A stretch of 64,000 nt of DNA from Silanimonas sp. (lineage in GTDB: Bacteria; Pseudomonadota; Gammaproteobacteria; Xanthomonadales; Xanthomonadaceae): contig NZ_JAPZSC010000001.1 in NCBI RefSeq assembly GCF_027531545.1, positions 1 to 64,000 of the forward strand. The letters run 5' to 3'. This document shows, one piece after another, positions 8,738-19,149 of this stretch; within the stretch, counting starts at the first letter, position 1; each line of letters begins with the position of its first letter. The notes under the pieces are model-generated. The model was not told where the DNA came from and searched no databases. It saw nothing but the letters and a program-made list of their open reading frames with translations. The position numbers and the translations under genes were made by a program.

Positions 8738-9150
8738 AGCGACTCCGGGAACCGCACCTGGCGCCAGCCGGCCTTGCGCACGACGAAGCGATGGTCGACC
8801 TGCGTCCCTGAAAGCAACTCGACCTCAACGCGGTACAGGCCTACCTCGTAGTACCCGGGTTGGAGGTAATCGGTCAGGCCGTCGCGCGGCGCTTCGACGG
8901 GCGTCGCCGTCCAGCGCATCCGTCGATCGCCGAGCGGTTCGTCGCCGGTCGGCTGCAGCATCGGGTTCAGGTTTTCGATGCGCGACAGCGCACTCTGCGT
9001 CGCCGTATCCCGACGCGCCGCTGCATCGACGCGCTCGATTGACCGCAGCGACGTGTTGAGCGCCGCGAACAAAGCCATGCCGCCCGCGGCGAGGATGGCG
9101 AGCGCCACGATGGCTTCGAGCAGAGTGAAGCCGTGGTGGTCACGGTGCAT
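8734..9150 (-). CDS. gspI: Type II secretion minor pseudopilin GspI (XpsI)
   Basis: A 138-residue pseudopilin with the motif HGFTLLEAIVALAILAAGG after a short basic leader (MHRDH). The start at 9150 puts the cleavage site seven residues in, as expected; an upstream in-frame start would add an improbable leader. GspI nucleates the GspI-J-K tip complex. The gene overlaps gspH by 11 bases. Confidence 0.92.
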   Translation of the reverse strand: MHRDHHGFTLLEAIVALAILAAGGMALFAALNTSLRSIERVDAAARRDTATQSALSRIENLNPMLQPTGDEPLGDRRMRWTATPVEAPRDGLTDYLQPGYYEVGLYRVEVELLSGTQVDHRFVVRKAGWRQVRFPESL

Positions 9151-9526
9151 CGGTGAGCTCCACGACACGGCAGTCCGGCGCGAGTGCCTCAAGGCGCATC
9201 GAAAGGCCCGCGCCCTGCGCCTGCAGTTGGCCCCCTTCGCACCAGCCGTTGGCCGCGAGTTCGAGCGGCGTCAGCGCGACCACGCGCCAGCCCGATGGCC
9301 AGACGAGGCCCGGTCGTTCGACGAGGCTGCCGGCCTCCCAGCGGAACGGCCGACCCGCTTGGCGCGCCATCGCCGGCAAACCCTGAATGCGGCGCAGCAC
9401 GTCGTCGCGATCACCGGCAGCCTGCACGCGATCCGCAGTGCGCGACAGCGAAGGGGCGATGAGCCCCGCCGCCAGCCCGAGCAGCACCAGCACGACCAGC
9501 ATCTCCAGCAGGCTGAACCCGCGCAT
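9140..9526 (-). CDS. gspH: Type II secretion minor pseudopilin GspH (XpsH)
   Basis: A 128-residue pseudopilin with RGFSLLEMLVVLVLLGLAA at the very N-terminus and Glu at +5. Its leader is only two residues if the ATG at 9526 is the start; an upstream non-ATG start could lengthen it. The C-terminal beta-rich domain and its place between gspG and gspI match GspH. Confidence 0.9.
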   Translation of the reverse strand: MRGFSLLEMLVVLVLLGLAAGLIAPSLSRTADRVQAAGDRDDVLRRIQGLPAMARQAGRPFRWEAGSLVERPGLVWPSGWRVVALTPLELAANGWCEGGQLQAQGAGLSMRLEALAPDCRVVELTDAP

Positions 9527-9542
9527 CGCCAAGGCGGCGGGC

Positions 9543-9986
9543 TCAGTTCGCCGGCGGCAGTACGCCAAGGTCGGCATCGTTGCCTTCGCCTCCCGGCGCC
9601 TTGTCGGCACCGAAGGAGTAAAGCGCGAAGCTTTGGCCATCGCGCCCGGGAATCGAATACTGGTAGGGCGTGTCCCAAGGATCCAGCGGGGCCGCTTCCT
9701 CGAGGTAGGGGCCGCGCCAGCGTTCGGCCGCGCGCGGCTCGGACGGCTTGGCATAAAGCACGCCCAGCCCCTCGTCGACCGTCGGCAGGCGACCCATGTC
9801 GAGGCGGAACGTCTCGACCGCGCCGCGCAGCATCTTGATTTGGGTCTCGGCGACACGTACCTGCGAGCCCTCGAGCTGGGTGAAGAGGCGCGGGCCGACG
9901 AGGCTGGCGATCAAGCCGATGATGACGAGGACGACGAGGATCTCGAGCAGGGTGAAGCCGCGGGCGGCGCGAGGGGAACGGGACAT
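9543..9986 (-). CDS. gspG: Type II secretion major pseudopilin GspG (XpsG)
   Basis: The main building block of the pseudopilus, 147 residues. The leader MSRSPRAARG is followed by FTLLEILVVLVIIGLIASLV with Glu at +5. The C-terminal part has the GspG hallmark stretch DPWDTPYQYSIPG and a final Asp-containing calcium-site segment (GGEGNDADLG). The start at 9986 lies eight bases after gspF. It is expected to be the most abundant product of the operon, though I see no internal promoter. Confidence 0.95.
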   Translation of the reverse strand: MSRSPRAARGFTLLEILVVLVIIGLIASLVGPRLFTQLEGSQVRVAETQIKMLRGAVETFRLDMGRLPTVDEGLGVLYAKPSEPRAAERWRGPYLEEAAPLDPWDTPYQYSIPGRDGQSFALYSFGADKAPGGEGNDADLGVLPPAN

Positions 9987-9994
9987 TCGGGGGC

Positions 9995-11190
9995 TCACAG
10001 GGGCAGGTCGTTGACGCTGGTGATGGCGAGGATGACGGCGGTGACCAGCAAGCCGATCGCACCGCCGATCACGATGATGGCCGCGGGCTCGATGAGCTTG
10101 AGCGCGCGCTGCATGCGTTCGCGGCCGCTGGTCTGGTAGAGGCGCGACAAGGCGAGCAGCAGCTTCGGCAGCTCGCCGGAGGCCTCGCCTACCGAGACCA
10201 GGTCGTAGCCGCTGGCGTTGAGCGCGCGATGCTCGCGCAGTGCATGGGAGAGCGTCGCCCCGCCGCGCACCGAGCGCGTGACCTGCGACAGGCGCGCCCG
10301 AAGGAAAGCGAGCCCGACCGAGGCCGCCGAAAGATCCAGCGCGCGCGTCAGTTCGACGCGGTTGGACAACAGCGTGCCGAGCGTGCCGGCCCAGCGCCCG
10401 ACCTCGGACTCCATCAGCCAAGGGCCCAGCAGCGGGGCTTTGGCACAGGCTTCGAGGATCGACTGGCGCACGCTATCGCGACGCAGCAGCAGCACGAGGA
10501 AGGCAACCAGCGCAGCGGCGGCCAGAGCAACAAAGCCAATGTGGTCGGCGAACCAAACGCCGCCGCCGATCACCCAGCGCGAGAGCGCCGGCAGTTGCTC
10601 GGCCCGCTGCGCCAACAGTCCACCGAAGCGCGGAACCACCCACAGGAAGACGATGCAGACCGCGCCGATGCCAGAAGCGACGAGCACCGCCGGGTAGACC
10701 AGCGCCGACCGAACCTCGGCTTGAAGGCGCAGGTCGTATTCGTACTGGCGCGCGCCGTCCTCGAGGGCCGGCCCCAACCGACCGGTGAGCTCGCTCGCCT
10801 CGACGAGCTGCTGGATGTAGGCCGGCAGGTCGAGCCCACTGGCGGCCAGGGCGTGGGCGAAACTGTCGCCGCGGCGCACCGCCTTGGCCATCGCGGCGAA
10901 CGCGCCGGTGATCTTCGGATGGTGGCTGGAGTTGGACAGCGACGTGAGTGCCGTCGCGAGGCTGACACCCGAGTCGACGAGGGTCGCGAACTCCTGCAGC
11001 ACGAGCTGCATTTCCCGGGGCGAGGGCGGCAGCCGATCCCGCCAGGCGTCGACGACGGGTTGGTCCGGCTCGAGCAGCACGGGCGTGAGGCCGCGCCTCA
11101 GCACTTCCCGGTCCGCGGCCCGGAGGTCAGCGGCTTCGAGCAGGCCGCTGACTTCCTGGCCGCGCCCATCGATGGCGCGATAACGGAAGT

Positions 11191-11194
<4 letters not shown>
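9995..11194 (-). CDS. gspF: Type II secretion inner-membrane protein GspF (XpsF)
   Basis: A 399-residue polytopic inner-membrane protein with two repeated cytoplasmic helical bundles and three membrane segments (about residues 165-190, 215-240 and 370-392). It begins MNFRYRAIDGRGQEVSG, the usual start of GspF/PilC proteins. It couples the GspE ATPase to pseudopilus growth. It overlaps gspE by four bases (ATGA). Position in the operon distinguishes it from PilC of type IV pili. Confidence 0.95.
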
Positions 11195-12936
<1,742 letters not shown>

Positions 12937-12985
12937 GCCGCCATCTTAATGCCCAGCCGCGCGGCTGCGGCCGGCCGGAAACAAC

Positions 12986-13008
12986 GCGGCCCGCACGCAG
13001 CGGGCCGC
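12986..13008 (-). terminator. Hairpin between the DUF465 gene and gspE
   Basis: A perfect nine-base stem (GCGGCCCGC / GCGGGCCGC) with a five-base loop. On the minus strand it is followed by TTGTTT. It lies 22 bases after the stop of the DUF465 gene and 50 bases before gspE, so it probably separates the two transcripts. Confidence 0.65.
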
Positions 13009-13030
13009 CTTCCTTCCGTCGCCGCCACCG

Positions 13031-13249
13031 TCAATGTCGGGTTCGGGCGAACAACCGGGTGAGCCGGTCCTTCGCCAGCAGCTTTTCCTTCTTCATCCGG
13101 GCCAGCGTCATGTCGTCGATCGGCAGCACGCCGAGCTCGGCGTCCATCACCTTGCTGTTCAGCTGCTGGTGGTGGCGGTAGAGCTGGCGGAACTCCGGAT
13201 CGGACTTGATCAAGGCTTCGACATCGGCGGTGGATTGACCTTCGAACAT
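13031..13249 (-). CDS. DUF465 (YdcH-like) small protein
   Basis: A 72-residue charged protein predicted to be a two-helix hairpin. It matches the DUF465/YdcH family by size and by its FRQLYRHHQQLNSKV and MKKEKLLAKDRL segments. The family is widespread in proteobacteria, and I know of no firmly established function. A GAGGAGG ribosome binding site precedes the ATG. Its leader contains a strong hairpin (13272-13300) that ends about 22 bases before the start codon. Confidence 0.85.
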   Translation of the reverse strand: MFEGQSTADVEALIKSDPEFRQLYRHHQQLNSKVMDAELGVLPIDDMTLARMKKEKLLAKDRLTRLFARTRH

Positions 13250-13576
13250 TTCAGCGACCTCCTCAAACGCGAACGCCCCGGCTCGGAGGCGCGGGGCGTT
13301 GGGGTTGGACTGGGGTCAGGTCGGGAAGGCTGGCCGCCTCGGGCCGCGGGCCACGCGCATCCCGGGCGGGACGCGGCAGCGGGGGCGGGATGAGGTCAGC
13401 GGTCATCGGCCTGGCTCGTTCTCCCGAAGGGAACAGCCCCCTCGGGAAAACGACGCTACGCCCGCCGCCGCGGGGCGGCAAGGCCTTTTTCCGCCCCGGA
13501 AACACCACTTAACAAGACCGCTCGGAAGCCCTCACCCGCCCCTAACGGGGTTCAGCCGGGTGAAGGCGAACCGCCC
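13250..13576. other. Gene-free region with GC-rich hairpins
   Basis: About 330 bases without a convincing gene. There are two stem-loops: AACGCCCCG / CGGGGCGTT at 13272-13300, in the leader of the DUF465 gene, and CGGGGCGG / CCGCCCCG at 13471-13498, between that gene and the end of the OmpA-domain gene. A 47-codon minus-strand frame starting at 13406 is Pro-rich, poorly supplied with a ribosome binding site, and not called. Confidence 0.5.
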
Positions 13577-14548
13577 TCAGCGGACGGTGATTTCCACCCG
13601 GCGGTTGGCCGCGCGGCCTTCCGCCGAGCCGTTGTCGGCCACCGGGTCGGCGGCACCGCGGCCGTCGGTGCGGATCGAACCGCTGGCGCCCGACTCCTTG
13701 AGGATGGCGGCGACGGCCTCGGCCCTGCGCAGGGACAGCGCCTGGTTCGCAGCGGCGGCGCCCTGGCTGTCGGTGTAGCCGACGACCTCGACATTGCGGC
13801 CGCCGATCTCCATGGCAAGGCGACGGAGGCTGGCGTTGGCTTCGGTGGTCAGGGCGGCGCGACCGCTGGCGAAGGCCGAACCGGCCAGCGTGTAGACCGT
13901 CGCCGGCCCGACGCTGCGCGAGGGCGGCAGGGGCGCGTCGGCGGCCAGCGCTTCGGCCACGAGCGAGTTCGCCAGTTCGGCTTCCTCGCGGGCCAGCGCG
14001 GCCTCGCGGCCGCGGCTGGCGGCCAGGCGGCGCGCCTGCTCGGCATCAGCCTTGGCCTGCTCGGCCAGCGCGAAGGTCTCGGCGCGCGCGATGCGCTCCA
14101 TTTCGGCTTCTTCCTGTCGAGCGAGGTTCTGCATGCGCAGGCGCTCGGCGTCGCGACGGGCGGCATCGGCATCGCGGCGCGCGGCCGCCACCATGATCTG
14201 GTCGCGCTCGCGGTCGAGGTCGGTCGACTGCCGCGCCAACGCGTCGGCCTGCGCCGCGGCCAAGGCCGCACGCACGCGCCGCTCGGCCACGAATTGGGCC
14301 GAGGCGTACTCCTTCGACTTCGCGAGGGCGAGGGCCTGCACGGCCTGCTGGGCCTTCAGCCGCTCGACGCCGCCCATGCCGGCGAGTTGGGCGTCGCCAT
14401 CGAGCTGGGCGAGTTGGGCCTGGAGACGGGCGACGACGGGGTCGATCTCGTCATCGGCGGACACGGCGGGCACGGCCAGCGCGACGGCAGCAGCGAACGC
14501 GAGGCCGCGGGCCAGGGCGTGGATTCGGACAGAGTGGAAAGCACGCAT
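13577..14548 (-). CDS. OmpA-domain protein with a long coiled coil
   Basis: The 323-residue product has a signal peptide (cleavage near VSA, residue 31), then about 150 residues of Ala/Glu/Arg-rich sequence that is almost certainly a coiled coil. From about residue 210 it has an OmpA C-terminal domain with VEVVGYTDSQG and NRRVEITVR. The OmpA domain binds peptidoglycan non-covalently, so the protein probably links an envelope component to the wall. The start at 14548 is four bases after the lipoprotein gene upstream, so the two are one operon. No beta-barrel precedes the domain. Confidence 0.88.
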   Translation of the reverse strand: MRAFHSVRIHALARGLAFAAAVALAVPAVSADDEIDPVVARLQAQLAQLDGDAQLAGMGGVERLKAQQAVQALALAKSKEYASAQFVAERRVRAALAAAQADALARQSTDLDRERDQIMVAAARRDADAARRDAERLRMQNLARQEEAEMERIARAETFALAEQAKADAEQARRLAASRGREAALAREEAELANSLVAEALAADAPLPPSRSVGPATVYTLAGSAFASGRAALTTEANASLRRLAMEIGGRNVEVVGYTDSQGAAAANQALSLRRAEAVAAILKESGASGSIRTDGRGAADPVADNGSAEGRAANRRVEITVR

Positions 14549-14552
14549 CGGA

Positions 14553-14924
14553 TCAATCTCCCTGGACCAGCAGGCGGCGGCGCAGCTCGGCGTTGCGCGC
14601 GGCTTTGGAATCAACCTCGGCCTCGAGCGTGGCGCGGCGGGCTTCGGCGGCGGCGACCGCCGCGGCGGCCTCGGCTTCCCGCGCGGCAACGAGGGCTTCG
14701 GCATGGCGTTTGCGCGATGCGGCATCGCGGGCCGCGGCGAGGCGCTGGCGGGCCTCGTCGAGCGCCTGCTGGGCCGCGCCGCGGGGCTCGAGGGCATCGG
14801 CGCTGCGGATGGCGCGGTCGGCCGCGTCGAGTTCGGCGGTGGGCGGCGGGACGCTGGCGCAGCCGCCCAGCAGCGTCGCGAGGAGGAGGCCGGCGGCAAG
14901 GCCGGCGGGGACGTTTCGGCTCAT
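14553..14924 (-). CDS. DUF4398-type lipoprotein
   Basis: A 123-residue lipoprotein: signal peptide with LLGGC lipobox at about residue 22, then a helical Ala/Arg/Glu-rich domain that fits DUF4398. Proteins of this family are often encoded just before an OmpA-domain protein, as here (spacing four bases). That suggests the pair form a complex between outer membrane and peptidoglycan; this is inference. Confidence 0.82.
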   Translation of the reverse strand: MSRNVPAGLAAGLLLATLLGGCASVPPPTAELDAADRAIRSADALEPRGAAQQALDEARQRLAAARDAASRKRHAEALVAAREAEAAAAVAAAEARRATLEAEVDSKAARNAELRRRLLVQGD

Positions 14925-15011
14925 GGGGATACGGGTCGCTTTTGGTGGCGGAACGCGGCTATTCTCAAAAGCCTGACCCGGTTACGCAATGGCGCTGAGG
15001 AGCCCATCCCC

Positions 15012-16133
15012 ATGGACATCGGCTATTTCCTGAAGCTGATGACGGAGAAGAACGCCTCCGACATGTTCCTCACGACCGGCGCGCCGGTGTACATCAAGGT
15101 CGAGGGCAAGCTCTATCCGCTCGGCAACACCGGCCTCCCGGCCGGCATGGTGAAGAAGATCGCCTACTCGCTGATGGACGAGGGCCAGGTGCCCCAGTTC
15201 GAGCGCGACCTTGAGTACAACATGGCGATCGCCGTGAAGGACGCCGGGCGTTTCCGCGTCAACGTGTTCAAGCAGCGCGGCGAGGTCGGCATGGTCATCC
15301 GTGCGATCAAGAGCACGGTGCCGACGCTCGAACAGCTGCAGCTGCCCCACGTGCTGAAGGACATCATCATGGAACCCCGCGGCCTCGTGCTCGTGGTGGG
15401 TTCCACGGGCTCGGGCAAGTCGACCGCGCTGGCCTCGATGATCGACTACCGCAACACCAACTCGACCGGCCACATCCTCACCATCGAGGACCCGATCGAG
15501 TTCCTGCACACGCACAAGAAGTCCATCGTCAACCAGCGCGAGGTCGGCCTCGACACCCACGCCTTCCACAACGCGCTGAAGAACGCGATGCGCGAGGCGC
15601 CGGACGTCATCCTGATCGGCGAGATCCTCGATTCCGTGACCATGGAATCGGCCATCGCCTTCGCCGAGACCGGCCACCTCTGCCTCGCGACGCTGCACTC
15701 GAACAACGCCGACCAGACGCTGGAGCGCATCCTCAACTTCTTCCCCGAGGCGGCGCACAAGAACATCCTGATGAACCTGTCCTTGAACCTGAAGGCGGTC
15801 GTCTCGCTGCGCCTCGTGATCGGCAAGGACGGCAAGCGCCTGCCCGCCTCCGAGATCCTGATCAACACCCCGATGATCCGCGACCTGATCCGCCGCGGCC
15901 AGATCCACGAGGTGAAGGAGGCGATGGAGAAGTCGCTGGAAGCGGGCATGCACACCTTCGACCAGTCGCTGTTCAAGCTCTACAAGGAAGGCAAGATCGA
16001 CCTCGAGGAAGCGCTGCGGAAGGCCGACTCGCGCGATGGCCTGGCCCTGCGCATCCGCCTGTCGGAAGGCGCGAACGCCGAGCACGATCCCTACGCCGAC
16101 GTGTTCGGCGGTGCGGGCGGCGCCTTCGGCTGA
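15012..16133 (+). CDS. pilU: Type IV pilus retraction ATPase of the PilT/PilU family, PilU-like
   Basis: A 373-residue secretion-type ATPase. Walker A GSTGSGKST is at about residue 130, the Asp box is TIEDPIEF, and the His box reads ETGHLCLATLHSNNADQ. There is no GspE-type zinc site. The LCLATLHSNNA and RILNFFPE segments and the acidic C-terminal tail (HDPYADVFGG) point to PilU rather than PilT; PilU assists PilT in pilus retraction. The stretch after Walker B is GEILDSVTME, where most family members have GEIRDxETM. GAGGAG precedes the start at 15012. No other pilus gene is adjacent, and its stop codon directly abuts that of maiA on the other strand. Confidence 0.88.
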   Translation: MDIGYFLKLMTEKNASDMFLTTGAPVYIKVEGKLYPLGNTGLPAGMVKKIAYSLMDEGQVPQFERDLEYNMAIAVKDAGRFRVNVFKQRGEVGMVIRAIKSTVPTLEQLQLPHVLKDIIMEPRGLVLVVGSTGSGKSTALASMIDYRNTNSTGHILTIEDPIEFLHTHKKSIVNQREVGLDTHAFHNALKNAMREAPDVILIGEILDSVTMESAIAFAETGHLCLATLHSNNADQTLERILNFFPEAAHKNILMNLSLNLKAVVSLRLVIGKDGKRLPASEILINTPMIRDLIRRGQIHEVKEAMEKSLEAGMHTFDQSLFKLYKEGKIDLEEALRKADSRDGLALRIRLSEGANAEHDPYADVFGGAGGAFG

Positions 16134-16802
16134 TCAACCCGGAGGAGGCGCGTCCGGCTGGGCTTCCGGCGCGGCGCGCTGGAAGGCCTCCAGCGTGAGG
16201 CACTGCGCGTCGATGCGCCGCACGGTCGGATAGGGCGAGAGGTCGAGCGCGAACCGCCGTGCGTTGTAGACCATCGGCACCAGCAGGCAGTCCGCGAGGC
16301 CGGGGTGCTCCCCGTCGCAGAAGCTGCCAGTGGACGGGTGCTCCGCCAGCAAGGCCTCGATCGCTTCGAAGCCCAACGACAGCCAGTGGCGGATCCAGGC
16401 TTCGCGCTGCTCCGGCGTCGCCTTGAACTCGCGCTCGAGGTACTGCAGCACCCGCAGGTTGCCCAAGGGGTGCATGTCGCAAGCGATGAGTTGGGCCAGC
16501 CCGCGCACCCGGGCGCGCTCGCGCGCGGTCGCCGGCAGCAGCGGCTGGTCGGCGAAGGTCTCGTCGAGGTACTCGATGATCGCCATCGACTGACGCACCA
16601 GCCGCTGGCCGTGCTGCAGCGTGGGCACGAGGCCCTGCGGGTTGACCTTCCGGAACTCGGCACCATGCTGCTCGCCACCGCCTCGCACCAGATGCACCGG
16701 CGCCAGCTGGTAATCGAGCCCCTTGAGGTTCAAAGCGATGCGCACGCGGTAGGCGGCGCTCGAGCGCCAGTAGGAATACAGCCGCAATCCGCCGCTCACC
16801 AT
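16134..16802 (-). CDS. maiA: Maleylacetoacetate isomerase (zeta-class GST)
   Basis: The 222-residue product has the zeta-class active-site stretch SSAAYRVRIALNLKGL near the N-terminus (many homologues have SSCS/SSAS there), then QSMAIIEYLDE and the C-terminal helical domain. It converts maleylacetoacetate to fumarylacetoacetate with glutathione as cofactor, the third step after hpd in tyrosine breakdown. It lies 46 bases after the fumarylacetoacetase gene and is the last gene of the hpd operon. The Ser residues that contact glutathione are retained. Confidence 0.93.
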   Translation of the reverse strand: MVSGGLRLYSYWRSSAAYRVRIALNLKGLDYQLAPVHLVRGGGEQHGAEFRKVNPQGLVPTLQHGQRLVRQSMAIIEYLDETFADQPLLPATARERARVRGLAQLIACDMHPLGNLRVLQYLEREFKATPEQREAWIRHWLSLGFEAIEALLAEHPSTGSFCDGEHPGLADCLLVPMVYNARRFALDLSPYPTVRRIDAQCLTLEAFQRAAPEAQPDAPPPG

Positions 16803-16848
16803 GGCTTTGCCCTCCCCGGCCCTTCCCTGCCAGCCTAGCGCGGCAGGC

Positions 16849-17847
16849 TCAATCCTGCCGCTTCATCACCTGCTCGATGGCGCCGAAGATCGACTTGCCG
16901 TCGGCATCCAACATTTCGATGCGCACGGTGTCGCCGAACTTCATGAAGGGCGTCGAGGGCTTGCCGTCGCGGAGCGTCTCGATGGTGCGCTGTTCGGCGA
17001 AGCAGCTCGCCCCCTTGTCGGTGCTCTGGTTCGCGACCGTGCCCGAGCCGACGATCGTGCCGGCCGACAGCGGACGCGTCTTCGCGGCGTGGGCGACCAG
17101 CTGCGCGAAGCTGAACTGCATGTCCTCGCCGGCCTCCGGCGCGCCGAACCACTCGCCATTGATGTGGGTGAGCAGCGGGCGGTGCACCTTGCTGTCCTTC
17201 CAGGCGTCACCCAGCTCATCCGGCGTGACGAACACCGGACTCAAGGCCGAACGCGGCTTGCTCTGCAGGAAGCCGAAACCCTTGGCCAGCTCGTTCGGGA
17301 TCAGGTTGCGCAAGCTGACGTCGTTGACGAGTCCGACCAGCTGGATGTGCTCGGCGGCATCCTCGGCCGACACGCCGTGCGGCACGTCGTCGGTAACGAT
17401 CACGACCTCGGCCTCGAGGTCGATGCCGTAGGCCTCGTCGCGCACCAGCACCGCATCGCGCGGGCCGTAGAAGCCGGCGCTCACCGCCTGGTACATCAGC
17501 GGGTCGCTGTAGAAGCTCTCCGGCACCTCGGCACCGCGGGCGCGCCGCACGCGCTCGACGTGCGGCAGGTAGGCCGAGCCGTCGACGAACTCGTAAGCAC
17601 GCGGCAAGGGCGCGGCCAGCGCGGCCATGTCGAGGGCGAACACTTCATGGCCATCGATCGTCTGCGCCGTGGAGCGGTTCAGGGCCTCCGACACGCCGTT
17701 GAGGCGCGGCGCCGTGTTCGACCAGTCCTCCAGCGCGCGCTGCAGGGTCGGCGCGATGTGCGGAACGCGCACGCCGCGGGCGAGGTCGCGGGAGACGACG
17801 ATCAGCGTGCCGTCGCGGCCGCCTTCCTTCAGGGATCCGAGTTTCAT
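16849..17847 (-). CDS. fahA: Fumarylacetoacetase-family hydrolase
   Basis: A 332-residue FAH-family enzyme with the metal-binding and substrate segments [17 protein letters not shown] and [21 protein letters not shown]-like sequence (here [16 protein letters not shown]), and a C-terminal [18 protein letters not shown] stretch. In this operon it should split fumarylacetoacetate into fumarate and acetoacetate. It is shorter than the eukaryotic-type enzyme (about 420 residues) but matches the bacterial form found in such operons. It overlaps hmgA by four bases. Confidence 0.9.
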   Translation of the reverse strand: MKLGSLKEGGRDGTLIVVSRDLARGVRVPHIAPTLQRALEDWSNTAPRLNGVSEALNRSTAQTIDGHEVFALDMAALAAPLPRAYEFVDGSAYLPHVERVRRARGAEVPESFYSDPLMYQAVSAGFYGPRDAVLVRDEAYGIDLEAEVVIVTDDVPHGVSAEDAAEHIQLVGLVNDVSLRNLIPNELAKGFGFLQSKPRSALSPVFVTPDELGDAWKDSKVHRPLLTHINGEWFGAPEAGEDMQFSFAQLVAHAAKTRPLSAGTIVGSGTVANQSTDKGASCFAEQRTIETLRDGKPSTPFMKFGDTVRIEMLDADGKSIFGAIEQVMKRQD

Positions 17848-19139
17848 CGCTTGTCCTGGTTGAAGTGCTTCTTCAGGCCGTGCCAGCAGGCCACGTACTG
17901 GCGCTGGCGGTGGGCCGCCGCGACGGCCTGGGCCGTGGGGCGCAGCACCGCGCGCGACTCGAACATGAAGGCCATCGTGTCACGGATGTAGTGCGGCTTG
18001 CTGGTGTCGGCGGCGCTCGCCTTCTCGAAGGTCTCGGCGTCCGGGCCGTGGCCGGTGAAGCTGTTGTGCAGCGAGGCACCGCCCGGCACGAAGCCGTCGG
18101 CCTTGGCGTCGTAGGCGCCGTGCACGAGGCCCATGAACTCGCTGGCCACGTTGCGGTGGAACCACGGCGGACGGAAGGTGTCCTCCATCGCGAGGATGCG
18201 CGGCGGGAAGATCACGAAGTCCATGTTGCCAACGCCGGGCGTATCGCTCGGCGAGGTGAGCACGAGGAAGATGCTCGGGTCCGGGTGGTCGTAGCTGATC
18301 GAGCCGATGGTGTTGAAGCGGCGCAGGTCGTATTTGCAGGGCACGTGGTTGCCGTGCCACGCCACCACGTCCAGCGGCGAGTGGCCGATCGCGGCGCGCC
18401 ACAGCCGGCCGTCGAACTTCGCCACCAGCTCGAAGTCGCCCTCCACGTCTTCCCAGGCCGCCACCGGCGCGAGGAAATCGCGCGGGTTGGCGAGCCCGTT
18501 GCTGCCGATGGGGCCGAGGTCGGGCAGGCGCAGGCCAGCGCCGAGGTTCTCGCAGACGTAGCCGCGGGCTTCGCCGTCCGGCAGATCCACCGCGAAGCGG
18601 ATGCCACGCGGGATCAGCGCGATCTCCTGCGGCTCGACCTCGAGCACGCCGAACTCGGTGCGGATCACCAGGCGGCCCTGCTGGGGGACGATCAGCAGCT
18701 CGCCGTCGGCGTCGTAGAAGTAGCGGCCCTGCATCGAGCGGTTGGCCGCGTACAGGTGGATGCCCACGCCCACACCGGCCCCGGGGCCGCCGTTGCCGGC
18801 CATGGTGTAGAGGCCATCGAGGAAATCGGTGGGCGCCGTCGGAGCGGGCAGCGGGTTCCAGCGCATCTGCTCCGGCGAGACCGGGCCATCACCGAAGACG
18901 TTGTGGAACGCGCCTTCCGGCAGGAGCTCGAACGCGCCGTGCATGGCGCTCGGGCGGATGCGGTAGAGCCAGCTGCGGTGGTTCTGGTGGCGCGGCGCGG
19001 TGAAGGCCGTGCCGGAGAGCTGCTCGGCGTAGAGGCCGTAGGGGCAGCGCTGCGGCGAATTGCGCCCCACCGGCAGCGCGCCGGGCAGGGCCTCGGTGGC
19101 GAACTCGTTGCCGAAGCCGGACTGGTAGGCGAGCGTCAT
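17844..19139 (-). CDS. hmgA: Homogentisate 1,2-dioxygenase
   Basis: The 431-residue ring-cleaving dioxygenase of the tyrosine pathway, turning homogentisate into maleylacetoacetate. Hallmarks are the start [19 protein letters not shown], and the iron-ligand region [15 protein letters not shown] with the Glu, followed by NSFTGHGPD with the His. The start at 19139 gives the canonical N-terminus and lies ten bases after hpd. It shares an operon with hpd, fahA and maiA. Confidence 0.97.
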   Translation of the reverse strand: MTLAYQSGFGNEFATEALPGALPVGRNSPQRCPYGLYAEQLSGTAFTAPRHQNHRSWLYRIRPSAMHGAFELLPEGAFHNVFGDGPVSPEQMRWNPLPAPTAPTDFLDGLYTMAGNGGPGAGVGVGIHLYAANRSMQGRYFYDADGELLIVPQQGRLVIRTEFGVLEVEPQEIALIPRGIRFAVDLPDGEARGYVCENLGAGLRLPDLGPIGSNGLANPRDFLAPVAAWEDVEGDFELVAKFDGRLWRAAIGHSPLDVVAWHGNHVPCKYDLRRFNTIGSISYDHPDPSIFLVLTSPSDTPGVGNMDFVIFPPRILAMEDTFRPPWFHRNVASEFMGLVHGAYDAKADGFVPGGASLHNSFTGHGPDAETFEKASAADTSKPHYIRDTMAFMFESRAVLRPTAQAVAAAHRQRQYVACWHGLKKHFNQDKR

Positions 19140-19149
19140 GGCCGCGCCC

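Noticed and set aside
13263-13406. 47-codon Pro-rich minus-strand frame upstream of the DUF465 gene
   Set aside because: Weak ribosome binding site, low-complexity translation, overlaps the hairpin region.
14960-14965. TATTCT as -10 box for the pilU-like gene
   Set aside because: The -35 region 17 bases upstream does not match the consensus.
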